Shown piece by piece: positions 11,086 through 21,613 of a stretch of DNA of 64,000 nucleotides (the first letter of the stretch is position 1; the number at the start of each line of letters is the position of its first letter). The translations under genes and the position numbers were made by a program. Source of the DNA: Strongylocentrotus purpuratus (lineage: Eukaryota; Echinodermata; Echinoidea; Camarodonta; Strongylocentrotidae). The stretch is taken from positions 15,672,712 to 15,736,711 of the forward strand of contig NW_022145615.1 in assembly GCF_000002235.5 (NCBI RefSeq), given 5' to 3'. Under the pieces are notes generated by a model, which was not told the origin of the DNA, did not search any database, and was given only the letters and a program-made list of their open reading frames with translations.

Positions 11086-12700
11086 TCTGCAGGCCTGACT
11101 TTAACATGCGACGTTCAGCGCGACGCCTATGTCGCCTGGCCTCCCTAATCTCATCAGAGAACCAAGGGGTATTAGGTCTGATAGTAACAGTCACAGTTTT
11201 CAGAGGGGCATGCTTGTCCATCAGTTTAACCAAACTGTCATTATAGAATGAAACTGCTTCAGAAGGACAAGAAGGACACGGAGAAGATGTCAATTCCTGT
11301 TAGATGTCCTGACGAAAGAAGTTAGAGTCGATGTTGCGAAGCTTTCTGAAGCTCACCTTCCTTTTAGGGTTTTTAGGCCCTTTGAGATTAATGGTGGAAA
11401 GGATGGCAGAGTGATCAGATGGGAGAGATGACAAAAGAGTAATGTGGGAAATAATATCTTCAGATTTTCTACTGAGAACTAGATCGAGTGTATGGCCTGC
11501 GTGGTGCGTGGGACCCTGGACATGCTGTTGGAACCCAAGGGCTTCTATAGCATTAAGAAAAGATTGAGCAAACCTATCAGAAGAATCATCTACGTGTATA
11601 TTAAAGTCGCCAAGAAGGATAGGAGGGTGATTATCTACAGCAGCACTCTCAAGAAGAGTTAAAAACTCTTCAAGGAAATCATTTTTAGTAAAGGTGTGCC
11701 GTGAGGATTGGGGTGGGCGGTAGATACAATAAACTCTAACAGTAGATGAAGAAGTAAGATGGATCGTGAGGTCCAACAATTCAAATGACAGACAATTGTA
11801 ACTGTCATTGACAATACAGGATGCAGTAGACCTATAGAGGACACAAATACCACCTCCTCTAGAAGACTTTCTTGGATGATTGATTATATCAAAATTAGGA
11901 AGGGAAAATTTCAACTCGGCTAGGGTAGGCTCATCTCTATGGTCACCAGAAAGCCACGACTCGGTAATGACTAACACATAAATATTATTATCTATGATCA
12001 GAGAAGACACCACATCAGATTTATTATTCAAGGATCTTGCATTCCATAAACCAAACTGAGACCCACTGGAAGTCTCACTAAGGGACTGTGACCTTGGGAC
12101 CCTTCGCCTGCGTCCTCGGTGCGTACGACGCCGCCGGCAAATCCCAAGATCACATACCCTTCTCCACACAGTCTGTGGAAGCAGGTGACTGGGCTTCATA
12201 TTAATCTGATGGTCAATGTAATGAATACGATTTGATTGTGAACTATTGTAATAATCATTAGCATATTGAGATACATCAACTTTGTAACATGGGCCTGGGT
12301 TCATTTGGATATCAGCCGATAACAAGATGGCTAACTGGAAACAGGCACTAGTATTGTTATAATATGCAATAGGTTTACTACAGTATTTGACATGTCTGTA
12401 TACAGGAAAGAGTAACCTTTGATTTGGAGCTACAAGCATTCCAAGCACATCAGGTGGCAGAATTAATACATGGTTGACATTCAAAAGAAATACAATCAGG
12501 GGTACACAAAAGAAGAGATGCCAGATTTTAAACCCCTCCATTGATGTGGAGGTACTACTAATGACTGCCGTTGAAACATACAAAGTGAACTGATATAACA
12601 AAGTATTGAAAGTAAATACAAAGTAATTATACAAAGTAAAGTGTACAAAGTAAATGTACAGTACTGAGCACTGAAAATGGCAGTGCAGAGCAAGGTTCAG
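11030..12700 (-). pseudogene. LINE endonuclease region with 2A-like motif
   Basis: After a hydrophobic stretch (LFFCVPLIVFLL) comes ADIQMNPGP at 12,290-12,316, one residue off the 2A consensus DxExNPGP (Gln for Glu). Then the AP-endonuclease motifs: LWNARSLNNK, ITESWL, GGGICVLYR, YRPPQ, LLGDFNIH, LDLVLSR and SDHSAI. An in-frame stop follows FFRQDI, and the frame resumes through PWFSDEIREARRHRRRAERR. The apparent Met at 12,742 lies inside the MITE and is not the ancestral start. Confidence 0.85.
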
Positions 12701-12706
12701 TATTAA

Positions 12707-13075
12707 AGGTAAAGACCAGTTTATATGGTCATGTGATTGCATTGTGAAAAAAACGTTGTGGAATCGATCAGAAAAGGTTGATCATCTAGCATCTAGCATC
12801 TGCAAGGTTCTGGAATCATCAAAATGATAAGAAATTTGGCCCATTCTTCGTAAAGTTACAAGCACTATACACAGAAAGGTGTATATGGGACTACCCTATA
12901 TCTCTCACAGACCATGAGAGAAACAAATTTACCAAATATAGGAATTAGTAGGCGGTTTACCGGCAAATTTGTTATCATCATGTATTAGTCAAAACATATT
13001 CTTTCACATGATTGGTAATGAGAGCTTCCATTTCATTTTTTGAAATTGGGGCGTTTCCAATACTGGTCTTTACCT
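12707..13075. mobile_element. 369-bp MITE with TTAA target duplication
   Basis: Perfect 14-bp terminal inverted repeats AGGTAAAGACCAGT are flanked on both sides by TTAA. TTAA duplications are typical of piggyBac and Kolobok transposons, and the lack of any coding frame makes this a non-autonomous copy. It inserted into the 5' region of the LINE and is therefore younger than it. Confidence 0.8.
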
Positions 13076-13298
13076 TTAAGATCAGAGATACAAAAATTAA
13101 ACTTCTAAGTAATAAGTATGGAGCTAACTTACCAAAATATTGATTTAAAAATGTCTAGCAAGATCCTTGACACACACAGAATACAATGTATACAACAAAA
13201 TTGCCAAATTGCAGCAAAAACTTAACTAAAATAGCAACACAATCAGAGCCCTAAAATGAGAGAGGCTACCTATGGAGGCGCACACCAAAAAAAAAAAA

Positions 13299-13560
13299 AA
13301 TTACTATCCCCAATGGTCTAAAGAATATGTGCCGGTAGTGAAAATTTATGTTTAAATATATGAAGAATATATGATTTATGGGTAAAAAAGTGAATTTTAT
13401 TACCTTAATTGCATGAATTACCATTAATATGCAAATGAGTGAATTTTCAAAAAATGTATATTACCATAGTAATCTATACATTTCACTTGCATGCATGCAA
13501 ATTTTCGCGAAAAACAAAGGGGGGGAGGCTTAGAAGCATTCCCAGGGCTAGATAGGGTTA
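13299..13560. repeat. Dispersed repeat flanking the LINE 5' end
   Basis: Continues the 65-bp word broken by the LINE, then runs through GATTTATGGGTAAAAA and ATATGCAAATGAGTGA. A close relative lies at 44,394-44,590, and the final CTAGATAGGGTTAA word recurs at 47,610. From 13,560 to 14,226 I see only unremarkable AT-rich intron sequence. Confidence 0.7.
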
Positions 13561-14226
13561 AAGTTAATAGAAAGTTTTGGTATGGGTCATGAATTTGGTT
13601 CAATTGAGGATAATGGAAGCATATGCGATCCTACAATATTTAGAGATCGTTATCATGGTTGAAATCGAGTCTAAAGTGATGAAATCGTAAATAATAAACT
13701 CTTTATGTTGTAAAGCTCCTTCTTAAGGTCAATATATTAATTTAGCCATTAAACAATATTTCTTGACTAAAATGGACTGATTGGCTATAGATTGGAAATT
13801 ATATATCACAACTGCATATTCTTAGATTTTCATGGTCGCAGCTACCATTGTATGGCCTTAGGCGCTACCGGTATCTGAAATTATCAAAATTTACCAGGCG
13901 CACCGGTAAATTTTGATATTCAATTTTTCTCGAAACCAGAAGTGTTTTAGGGGCTAAATTTTCTAGTGCTTATAATGCATCCACAGGGGCATCCAAATAT
14001 ATCAAAATTGTAAAGAATCACTATCCAGCCAATTTTAAAAACTTTGATGGGACTGCCAAGAGCCCTATAGACGAACTGTAAGTTTCATAACATTTATTTC
14101 TTCTTGGGTTCCCAAAAGTTAGTGGGATATGCCAGCTCATACACCACCATTTGCAGTTTTGTGGACCCACACCCTCTCTCTTTTGTCCGCAAGAACTTGG
14201 GGGATCCCGTTTAGTAACAGCATTAC

Positions 14227-14476
14227 CTTTTCTTTCACTCTCTTTCTCTCTTGTTTAGTCTTCTCGATCAGCCATTTCTCCCACGGGGTCAACTGCGGGA
14301 CTTTGTTGGATGTCGTTTGAGAGGTGGATGTTGAATGGGAGTCACTGGTCTTTGGCAGGGAGTACCTGGACGAATTGCTGCAACACTCCATCTGAGACTT
14401 TGAGCGAGAGGTCGATGAAGACCTCGATCGTGACCTTGTAGTTGAGGTCTGTGATCTAACAATAGAGGACCGTGAG
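14227..14476 (-). CDS. CCDC34: CCDC34 exon 2
   Basis: Minus-strand exon between a CTTGTAG acceptor and AAAAG|GTAATG donor. The first base completes a codon from exon 1; the exon ends in phase 0, matching exon 3. It encodes an Arg/Ser-rich segment (TTRSRSRSSSTSRSKSQ), a low-complexity Ser/Thr stretch, and the diagnostic LTPWEKWLIEKTKQERKR, close to LTPWE.WFIGKEKEER of vertebrate CCDC34. The open frame reads on past the donor but loses similarity. It occurs only once in the window because the right-arm equivalent would fall in the N gap. Confidence 0.85.
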
Positions 14477-14844
14477 CTACAAGTTCATGGAATACATTCC
14501 AAGATTTTAAAAGAGAAAAAAGAAAATGTCAGTTGCGAGCAGAGATTTGATTTGATTTGGTTTACTGGTTCTGGCATAATTTTGTTTAAATTATGCACAT
14601 ATTGAGCTTAGAACACATTTTTTTACGATTTATAAAAAGAAATCATGAAAATCTCAGAAATTAAGTCCACTATTGGCTTGAAATGAGGCCCAAGCATAAA
14701 TTATTATATAAATAAGATATTCAATTTTCAAAGTACATTGTATTTATTATTTCATATTTTGTTAAGCAGTTAAAGTCAAAGTATGCGAGTTACATTAGGT
14801 TCCTTTTGGCTCTCAACAGACAACATTAGGTATTAGAGGTCTAC

Positions 14845-15110
14845 CTTAGTTTGGATGATGATGATGATGAAGAAGTGGATATGTCTTCATCATCTTCTGA
14901 TTGGTTTCCCAACACATCTGGTAAATCCTTGATGCTGCTATGGGATAGGATGGAGAGAAGGGAACGTGTCGATTCACCAGTCTCGTCTAGGGACAGGGAT
15001 GTGGTAGCGTGTTTGCCATGATCTCCCTGGCCATCTGAACTTTGACCTCTGTTACCCTTAGGAGTCGAGTGGGATCTCTGGTGGATGTAGTCCCCCATAA
15101 TAATCTTCAT
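14845..15110 (-). CDS. CCDC34: CCDC34 exon 1 (5' coding exon)
   Basis: Minus-strand open frame starting at the first Met (15,110; a second Met lies four codons later) and ending at CTAAG|GTAGAC. It encodes about 88 residues with a STRSLLSILSHSS motif resembling STRSLLSPLGHQS of human CCDC34, an acidic EDDED patch and a Ser run. The two bases left over join exon 2 in frame. The frame also stays open a few codons upstream (YR before Met), so an upstream exon is possible. An inverted-repeat element starts about 70 bp upstream, where a promoter would be expected. Confidence 0.7.
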
Positions 15111-15179
15111 CCGGTATCTTTACACAACAAGAAAGAAGGTTTATTACAAGGCAACGATTTACAATAAGTATGCTTTTTA

Positions 15180-15925
15180 ATATAGCTCCGCAAACCGTAG
15201 TAGCAGCGTGCGGTATACCAGTTGAGATCACACGTCATGGCGATCTCAACCGCACGCTCGCACGCTATGTGATGTGGGATGCTAAATGTTAGCGTGCTAG
15301 CTAAGGTTGTGCACAACAGTGTAATGATGTACCCGAGTACACTCTCAGGCTTACAAGCGAATACTTGGATATTCGGACGCCATGTTTTTTTATTTTTAAA
15401 ATTTTTTTTTGAATTTTTTTGAATTTTTTTTTGTTTTTGTTTTTTGCCACCACCATACCTTTGGAGCAGTATTCCAGTTCTGTTGCTGAAACGCATTCAA
15501 TTTTACTTCGACTTGCAGATTTAATAATAATAATAACAGTAAATAATGCTGTTTTAAAAAACCAAAGATGGTAGAATAATTTTCCTACAAGACCAAACAG
15601 AAATCCAGACATTTGGTCCCAGTTTCTGAGTGGTGAGTTTGACAGTGCTTGAGTTGGGAAACATTTTTACCAACGGCACCATGCTAGCGGCCGCGGCTCA
15701 CCCAGGCATGGCTAAGCGTCGGCCTGGACAGATTTTTATTTTATTTTTTTTGCGGCCGAATATTCAGGTACGAGAAATCGTACCAGAGTAGTTGTCAACC
15801 GTGCGGGTACTCGAGCAATCGACTACACGTCGCAGCCGTAGTGCTAGTGTGCAGTTGAGATCACCATGACATGCGATCTCAACTGGTATACCTCACGCTA
15901 ATATTTAGCATCCCACATCACAACC
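15180..15925. mobile_element. Foldback-type element upstream of CCDC34 exon 1
   Basis: Inverted arms at about 15,190-15,390 and 15,740-15,925 share GGTATACCAGTTGAGATC, GTGATGTGGGATGCTAAAT and GATATTCGG, in partly rearranged order. Each arm also contains its own small palindrome around GATCTCAAC. The T-rich core has no coding capacity. Confidence 0.6.
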
Positions 15926-16362
15926 ATCAGAACATCCCAGTGTCGCACTGCATGCATTTCATCTATATACAGCACATTCAACGGAAACAGCTCTAACACA
16001 AGTCAGAGGTCAGCGCCATTGTAATGTAAAAAGGCGATTCGCATGGTACATGTGGACTTCTACCCAAGCTCCATCGATCTGGTAAGAAATTTGCTATTAT
16101 TTCGTTATTTTTACCTCCGATTTTGAAATTCCGGAGGTAAGTAGGAGTAAAAGGCCCATAAAATTCATCAGGCCACTGTCCAATATTGGTCGGGTGCGGG
16201 AAAGTGTGATTTGGGACACATTTTAGGTTTTGTTTACCTGCCTCTCCATGCGGTGGTATGGGAGCCGGTTCCAGAGAGCCCATAAGGCTAGTCTAGACCC
16301 TAGCAAAAACTATGACTAGATAATGAAGAGGCATAAATAGTAACTTTCACGAGAACACATAT

Positions 16363-16414
16363 ATATCAAATTTACTATACCCGAGGCTTGTCGAGGGTAT
16401 AGTAAATTTGATAT
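16363..16414. repeat. Hairpin, 20-bp perfect arms
   Basis: ATATCAAATTTACTATACCC and its exact reverse complement flank a short CGAGGCTTGTCGAG-containing loop. It resembles the hairpin ends with a CCGAGG...CTCGG core seen at 45.8-46.7 kb. Confidence 0.75.
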
Positions 16415-16564
16415 AAATTTGCCTTGAGGAAGTTTGCTAGAGCCAAGATAGACATTTTATATCTGTTTTAATTTATATCCCTCATGAGTAGCTCACTTTT
16501 TAAAAGAAAATATTACAAAGCCTGCATGCATTGTTTTCTTGCTGTAGTATTCACCGTTTTGATT

Positions 16565-16864
16565 CTAAGCTCCAGCATCGAACTGCGTGAGAATGAGGTC
16601 TAGGGCCTTGTTATCCACAAGATCATCAAAATCAGCTTTTATTTCCTTACAAAGATCCTGAAACATATAAAGTCTGTACCTGATCTGTTTCTTCTTGTTT
16701 CTGCTGTCATTTCCTTCTTTAAATTTCAACAATTCTTCCACATTTAACAGATGTGAACAGGGAAAGAAATATAACTTCACACATGTGCACGCCCACCTAC
16801 AACCCACCATTGGTATGCACTTGTATTGTGCAGCAGTTTGCTGTGAAACCTGTGAAAAAGTGTA
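16565..16864 (-). CDS. Unrecognised candidate terminal exon
   Basis: Minus-strand open frame of about 100 codons following an excellent acceptor (CTTTTTCACAG). It encodes a Cys-bearing N-terminal part (CRWACTCVKLYFFPC) and a charged Lys/Asp-rich C-terminus (KEIKADFDDLVDNKALDL). I do not recognise it. The acceptor and the first ~50 bp recur, diverged, at 26,870-27,013, but with length changes that break this frame. It may be noncoding repeat. Confidence 0.25.
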   Translation of the reverse strand, partial: YTFSQVSQQTAAQYKCIPMVGCRWACTCVKLYFFPCSHLLNVEELLKFKEGNDSRNKKKQIRYRLYMFQDLCKEIKADFDDLVDNKALDLILTQFDAGA

Positions 16865-16935
16865 GTCTACTAATATCAATGTTTTTCCGAAAAATACTCA
16901 AAAAATGACAAGAAAATTGACACGAAACAGGTAAT
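16797..16935 (-). repeat. Diverged copy of the sequence left of the gap
   Basis: Its reverse complement matches 26,870-27,013 at roughly 85%, much lower than the inverted-repeat arms. The match stops at the TIR of the neighbouring transposon on one side and at the N gap on the other. Confidence 0.8.
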
Positions 16936-17091
16936 AATAGGGAGGCCAATGCCCGGGCGTAAGGCTTCTACACCTATGATTTGTGCACTCGTCGTCCACT
17001 TCAAAAAATTAGCAGAGAGAAAAAAATGATGTAAAAATAAAAATTGATGAAAATAAGAAAAGAAAATACAATTATATATTTCACAACATAC

Positions 17092-17274
17092 CTATAATCA
17101 CGGATCTGTAACGGCCTTTCACCATTTGTTGATGATCTTGCAGATTTTGACGTATTTGAATCCAATAATTGTGTAGCAGAAGAACATGACGCGCACGCAC
17201 CACCGACTAAGAAAATCCTAGAGGGCGTAGAGGTTTGCTCACTAAAAGCCTTCTCATTGGCAGAAGGTCTACAC
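17092..17274 (-). CDS. Unrecognised candidate exon inside the TIR transposon
   Basis: Minus-strand open stretch between a TTTTTAAG acceptor and GATTATAG|GTATGT donor. It encodes about 60 residues, Ser/Thr-rich with a GACASCSSATQLL segment and PLQIRDY at the end. No family is recognised. Its donor phase does not fit the open frame at 16,864. Confidence 0.2.
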
Positions 17275-18001
17275 CTTAAAAATATGGGATCTGTTTTGAG
17301 TAAAGAACTTTTGATAGAGATCAACATTTCAGATGTTCACAATTGCCACTTCTAAACAACTAGAAAATATAAAGAAAAAAGATTATATCTTTTTAAATAC
17401 AGGGTTTTACAAACTGAACAATCGAAGGTAGATAGAGTACGATGTTTCTGTCATTCTTGCGTTGGTTTGAGGCCGATAGCTACAGCCATCTCAAATTGAG
17501 AAGGAAAACTGTGAACAGAGATGTCATTGTTCCAGCTCCAAAAACAGGTCTTGCGACATCATAATATGAATATGTATGAGCTTTGGTCACATCGCGCGCA
17601 AAACAAATTTGACGTAGTCTCACACATAGCACCTTATTCTCAGCACTAGATACCAGTGTCGTGCAGTAATGTATGAGAAGTGTTAAAAAAGACATTTCAG
17701 TAAAAAAAAAAAAATCTACGTGAGCAGTCTATACTTCAATTGAGAAGTGGAATGAATGCCATGATTTGAAGGTGTGTGTTTTAGTGTACGATATGATTAG
17801 TGAGAGAGAGAGAGAGTCAGAGAGAGGGAGAGAAATATCTCTGTTAGTACATACATGTCTACGTATGCAGTCTGTATTGTGTTCGCTGCAAGTTGGACTT
17901 ATCGATTGCGATCGTTGATAATGCAGTGTCAGATTGATCTTTACTCATGAGGAAATAGTAATGGAATACTCTCGAAACTAAGGTAGGCCTATTTATTTAT
18001 T

Positions 18002-19868
18002 AGGTGGTCTGTCGTTTTTGACAGATAACCTATTGTTTTCATCAGAATTTTCTTTCTTCTTTATTTATTATTATTATTATTTATTTTTATTTATTTCTCC
18101 CCCTTTTTTGTGCCAAGGATAGCTCAAGTTCGTTCTAGTCAATTTCATTCAATTTTGGCACAGTCATAGGTCATTGTCATGAGACGTGACAGAAACATTT
18201 TCAAGGTCATCAAGTTTTCATGACGTCATCCAGGCGCCATTTTGTGTTTTTTTGGTACTTTCAACTCATGACCATATCTTCATAACGAAAAGGCATTTCT
18301 TATTCATATTTGTCATGATTAAGGTCAATATCCGTCCGGTCAATTTCAGGTCAGAAAACGCGCGTGCATGCGTACGTCCGCGCATCAGCGCGCGCGCGCA
18401 AAAAATAAAAATGCTCCAAATCGTCTCAAATTCATTTTGCATACGTTTCAGGCCATTTTAAGCGTTTCGCAAAAAAAAGTTCGCACGCGCATGCGCGCGC
18501 GTTTTCGCGCGTACTGGTATTTTCCAACATAGAATCGCCAAATTTTCTCTGTCATCATATTTGGCACATTTTTTCAAGCATTTTGATACCTTGTTCACCC
18601 TTTTCTGCCAATTAATAACGGAATGAGCGTCCGTTTAAGATAATTTCCGTGCGTGCGAGCTTTTGTAATACATAGCATACATGGGCAAAAACATGCCTTT
18701 ACAAAATCCATTGTAGCTCTTTAGCATGCAAGGTTACCCCAATTTTTTTTCCATATCTTGATAAAGTGTGAGTCGAAGATATGATTTCATGTCTCATTTG
18801 ACCCTCACTTAACTCATGACGTCATCATAATGGCCTCCGAACTCAAAATTTCAATTTGCATATTATGACGTTAGCATATTTTTGAAAATTGACTGTATCT
18901 CTGTAAATATTGATCAATTTCCTTCCAAATTTTGATATGATCTAGCTTACACAATTCTCTACAAATGCAGTAACCACAATTTTCATTTTGCAAAGGTATC
19001 ATTGCGTATTTTTGCGATTAAAGGTGGAATGTCAATTTTTCACATTTTGCGTGTATTCTCTATGGGACATGACTTTTTCTCAAAACTGGATTCTACATCC
19101 TGTCTTTTGCGAGCAATATCTCCGTCGTTTTAGCTTTGTTTTCGCTGAGCTTTGAGTATGTTGTAGCTGAGACAATAAGCTATCACAAATGTGCCCTTTA
19201 TTTTTCGATCAGATGCCGGGATCATGCTCATATCTCACTTGCAAAGTGGGATTTGATAATTCCATCTTCCGTTTACGTGTAATCTCTATGGGAAATGTTT
19301 TGGTATATCGGTAACGCACTTGACTTCCGACCTCGAGGTCCCTGGTTCGAGTCCGGGCATCTCCAACAATTTTTTTTTCTCACTTTTTTTCTTTTTGACC
19401 TTTCACTGTACCATCTCCTTTGAATATTAAAACTCATAGAATCGCAAATAATATAATAAACAACCATATTTACTTAATTATTACCCTATTATCACTTGAT
19501 CTATTACTTTTTGCGTGTAATCCTTATGGGAGATGACTTTTTCTCAATCTGGATTCTACATTCATGTCTTTTGCGAGCAATATCGCCGTTATTTCAGCTC
19601 GATTTTTGTCGATTTTTGAGTATCTTGTAGCTGAGACTATACGCTATCTAAATGTCCCCTCATTTTTTCAATCAGATGTCATCATGGTCTGTTGATGATG
19701 ATCATCAACATCACCATGATCATCATCATCGTCATCACCATTACTATCAAGATCATCATCATCATGATCATCATCATGATCATCATTGTTTACATGTCTA
19801 TATAACTTCTACCTTTTTCAATATAGTACATATTATAATCTATCATAAGACTTGAATACAGACCACCT
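18002..19868. mobile_element. Non-autonomous element with AGGTGGTCTGT ends
   Basis: AGGTGGTCTGT at the left and ACAGACCACCT at the right frame 1.87 kb without a plausible gene. Inside are CG-rich words (GCGCGCGCG near 18,385 and 18,495), duplicated blocks around CTTGTAGCTGAGAC, a tRNA-like segment and a (GAT)n-like tract at 19,692-19,790. A related stretch in opposite orientation lies at 42,995-43,570, with the same AGGTGGTCTGTA ends. Confidence 0.6.
19299..19374 (+). tRNA. tRNA-like sequence (pseudo-tRNA)
   Basis: GGTATATCGGTAACGC (A-box-like) and GGTTCGAGTCC (perfect B box) are spaced as in a tRNA, and the T arm CCTGG...CCGGG pairs. The anticodon arm pairs only with a nine-base loop and the acceptor stem does not form, so it is a tRNA-derived relic within a mobile element rather than a working gene. 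A T run follows, which could end Pol III transcription. Confidence 0.5.
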
Positions 19869-20443
19869 TATTCGTCCTCGTGACGAATTAAATTCTAGTT
19901 TTTTACTTTACTTTTATTTTCATTTCGGAGTTTGCAATGAGTGGCTTTCAAGCTTTCTCTCTATGTTTTGACCCTCCATGCCATGGCTGCTACCATGGCT
20001 CTATTTTAGGATTGCGTCTTGCATGCAATTACCGTACCTGGCCTGTAGTACTGTGTCGGTGTGTGCGACCGATTCAAGGCTAGCCGGTGATGATGAATGT
20101 ACTTTCGCGCGAAGCTTTGGACTTGTTGTCCGGGCAATGACAAGCCTATTCCCTCGGGCCTGTCTAATTCTCAACGTAATGAAATTGATTGTTTCAAGGC
20201 TCTTACGTACGGCCAGGCGTAGAAGGAAAGACATAGAAAAGCGCTGGATATCTCCTATTTTATGGAACTTCTGGAGTCGGTAGATGGGTGAGTTGTCTTA
20301 GTGAAAGAAAATGCTTTCTTTTAATCTTTGTTTTATAATAAAAAAATTAGTAATTAAAAAGTTAGATTTTAGCATTGGCCTCCCTAATATCTCATTCATC
20401 GCGGTCCTGCTTTTTGGTTCCGTACAGTCCCGATAGGACAAAC

Positions 20444-20666
20444 TTCAGTCTCTATAATCGGAGGTCTAGTGGAGCCAGACGTAGTCTCAGTGGAACAACC
20501 GACGATTAGAGAGACTGAAGCTTTTGGTCTACTCCCAAGTGTACTCTTCCTCCTCCTTCACCGCACCAGCAAAGAATTGGAACTCTTTGAAGAAAGACCC
20601 AAGACTAGAGAGTTTGTCTCACTCGATGCCTTCAATAAAGTGGCATTGAGGAATGGCACCGTCTAG
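20444..20666 (+). repeat. Repeat related to 26,330-26,400
   Basis: The words GGAGCCAGA.G.A.TCTCAG and GACTGAAGCTTT.GGTCTA are shared in the same orientation by the two places. An open frame (EPDVVSVEQPTIRETEAFGL...) runs through it, but the second copy does not preserve it, so coding is doubtful. Confidence 0.45.
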
Positions 20667-20968
20667 CATGCAGACAAGCTACTTTTTATTTTTAGGCCTA
20701 GGCCTAAGATCTAGGCCTAGGCCTATAATATATATCTGCGTAATATTGACTGTGCGCTTCAACCCACTCTAGTGCAGGCCTCGAATTACATCAAATTTAG
20801 GTCAAGGCCACTTTTTGATAGGGCACAAATCCACTGAAATGGGCACAAATCTATCCTAAGGGGCACTAAGGCCAAAGTGGAAAGTGTGCGTAAAATCACC
20901 TCCCGCCATTTTCATCATGGGGGGGGGGGGGGGGGGGCTGGGGCCCCCCCCCCCACTCCCAACTGAGC

Positions 20969-21613
20969 AACGTTTCTTTACACAAAGCGTGAGCACTAAA
21001 GCGTATAAGGCTGTTCTGTCTCTAAAGAGAGAGCCGACCCTACCCAAATCAGAGGCTAACGAACGAAAGAGACAAACAAATTCGGTCTAAGTCAGTTGGT
21101 GTATATTATGTACTAGACTACAAGTAGACCGAATTTTCCGTCTCTTTCGTTCGTTAAGCCTCTTATTTGGGTAGGGTCGGCTCTTTCTTTAGAGACGGAA
21201 GCCGACTATATACGCATTCCCTTGCTAACACCATGGCCATTTATTATGGCCATATTTTTATGCCCCGAAAATCCCTCCAAATGTCATTTTACCTTGTGCA
21301 TGTTATATTGTAAATTAGGCCTAGATCTAGGCTATAATAAATCGGTTCGACTTACCAACTTGACTGAAATAATCTGTTTAATGGTCCCTTTTTACCATTT
21401 TAGGAAATTATGGGTCAAAATCGAAGTTCATGTTGAAAATCTTGCAAGACATGGATTTCGATTTTGACCCATAATTTCCTAAAAAGGGACCATTAAACGG
21501 ATTATTTCAGTCAAGTTGGTAAGTGGAACCGATTTATCGGCTCTCTCTTTAGAGACAGAACAGCCTTTTAGGCCTATACGCTTTAGTGCTCACGCTTTGT
21601 GTAAAGAAACGTT
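20969..21613. repeat. Nested palindromes, 645 bp
   Basis: Outer arms (20,969-21,037 / 21,537-21,613) enclose two inner hairpins: 21,018-21,088 / 21,126-21,196 and 21,337-21,425 / 21,457-21,537. The second hairpin's right arm ends where the outer right arm begins. All arms are about 90% matched. There is no coding capacity. A poly-G/poly-C pair (20,921-20,955) lies at the left edge. Confidence 0.85.

Larger units (their letters stand above)
1..11686 (-). repeat. Left arm of a large inverted repeat
   Basis: This whole stretch is the reverse complement of 27,514-38,649. Paired coordinates sum to about 38,650 near the window start and 39,200 near the gap; the shift comes mainly from one ~555-bp tandem copy present only here. 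Differences I saw are single bases (a Y/N change in the LINE RT, a CAC/CGC change near 6,290), homopolymer and GA-tract lengths, and that duplication. Shared disabling changes in the LINE show that both arms descend from one locus. The arm runs off the window start, so its outer end is unknown. Confidence 0.95.
9003..13297 (-). mobile_element. CR1/L2-superfamily LINE, near full length but broken
   Basis: Minus-strand non-LTR retrotransposon of about 4.3 kb. Its 3' end is ATAAAGCGCCCTATAAATG plus (ATT)n. It codes for a hydrophobic segment, a 2A-like motif, an AP endonuclease and a reverse transcriptase, now spread over three frames: an in-frame TAA ends the endonuclease frame at 11,300, a one-base shift lies near 11,030-11,050, and another lies between 9,904 and 9,800. 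The 5' part holds a MITE. No separate ORF1 is seen. The target duplication is blurred by the ATT tail. It lies in CCDC34 intron 2, in the same transcriptional direction. Confidence 0.9.
16940..20384. mobile_element. TIR transposon, 3.4 kb, with nested elements
   Basis: Terminal inverted repeats GGGAGGCCAATGC (13 bp, perfect), flanked by TAATA on both sides (or a TA duplication). The homologous sequence at 26,870 stops exactly at the TIR, as expected for an insertion. The contents include a minus-strand candidate exon and the nested AGGTGGTCTGT element. I cannot assign the superfamily, and no intact transposase is visible. Confidence 0.55.
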
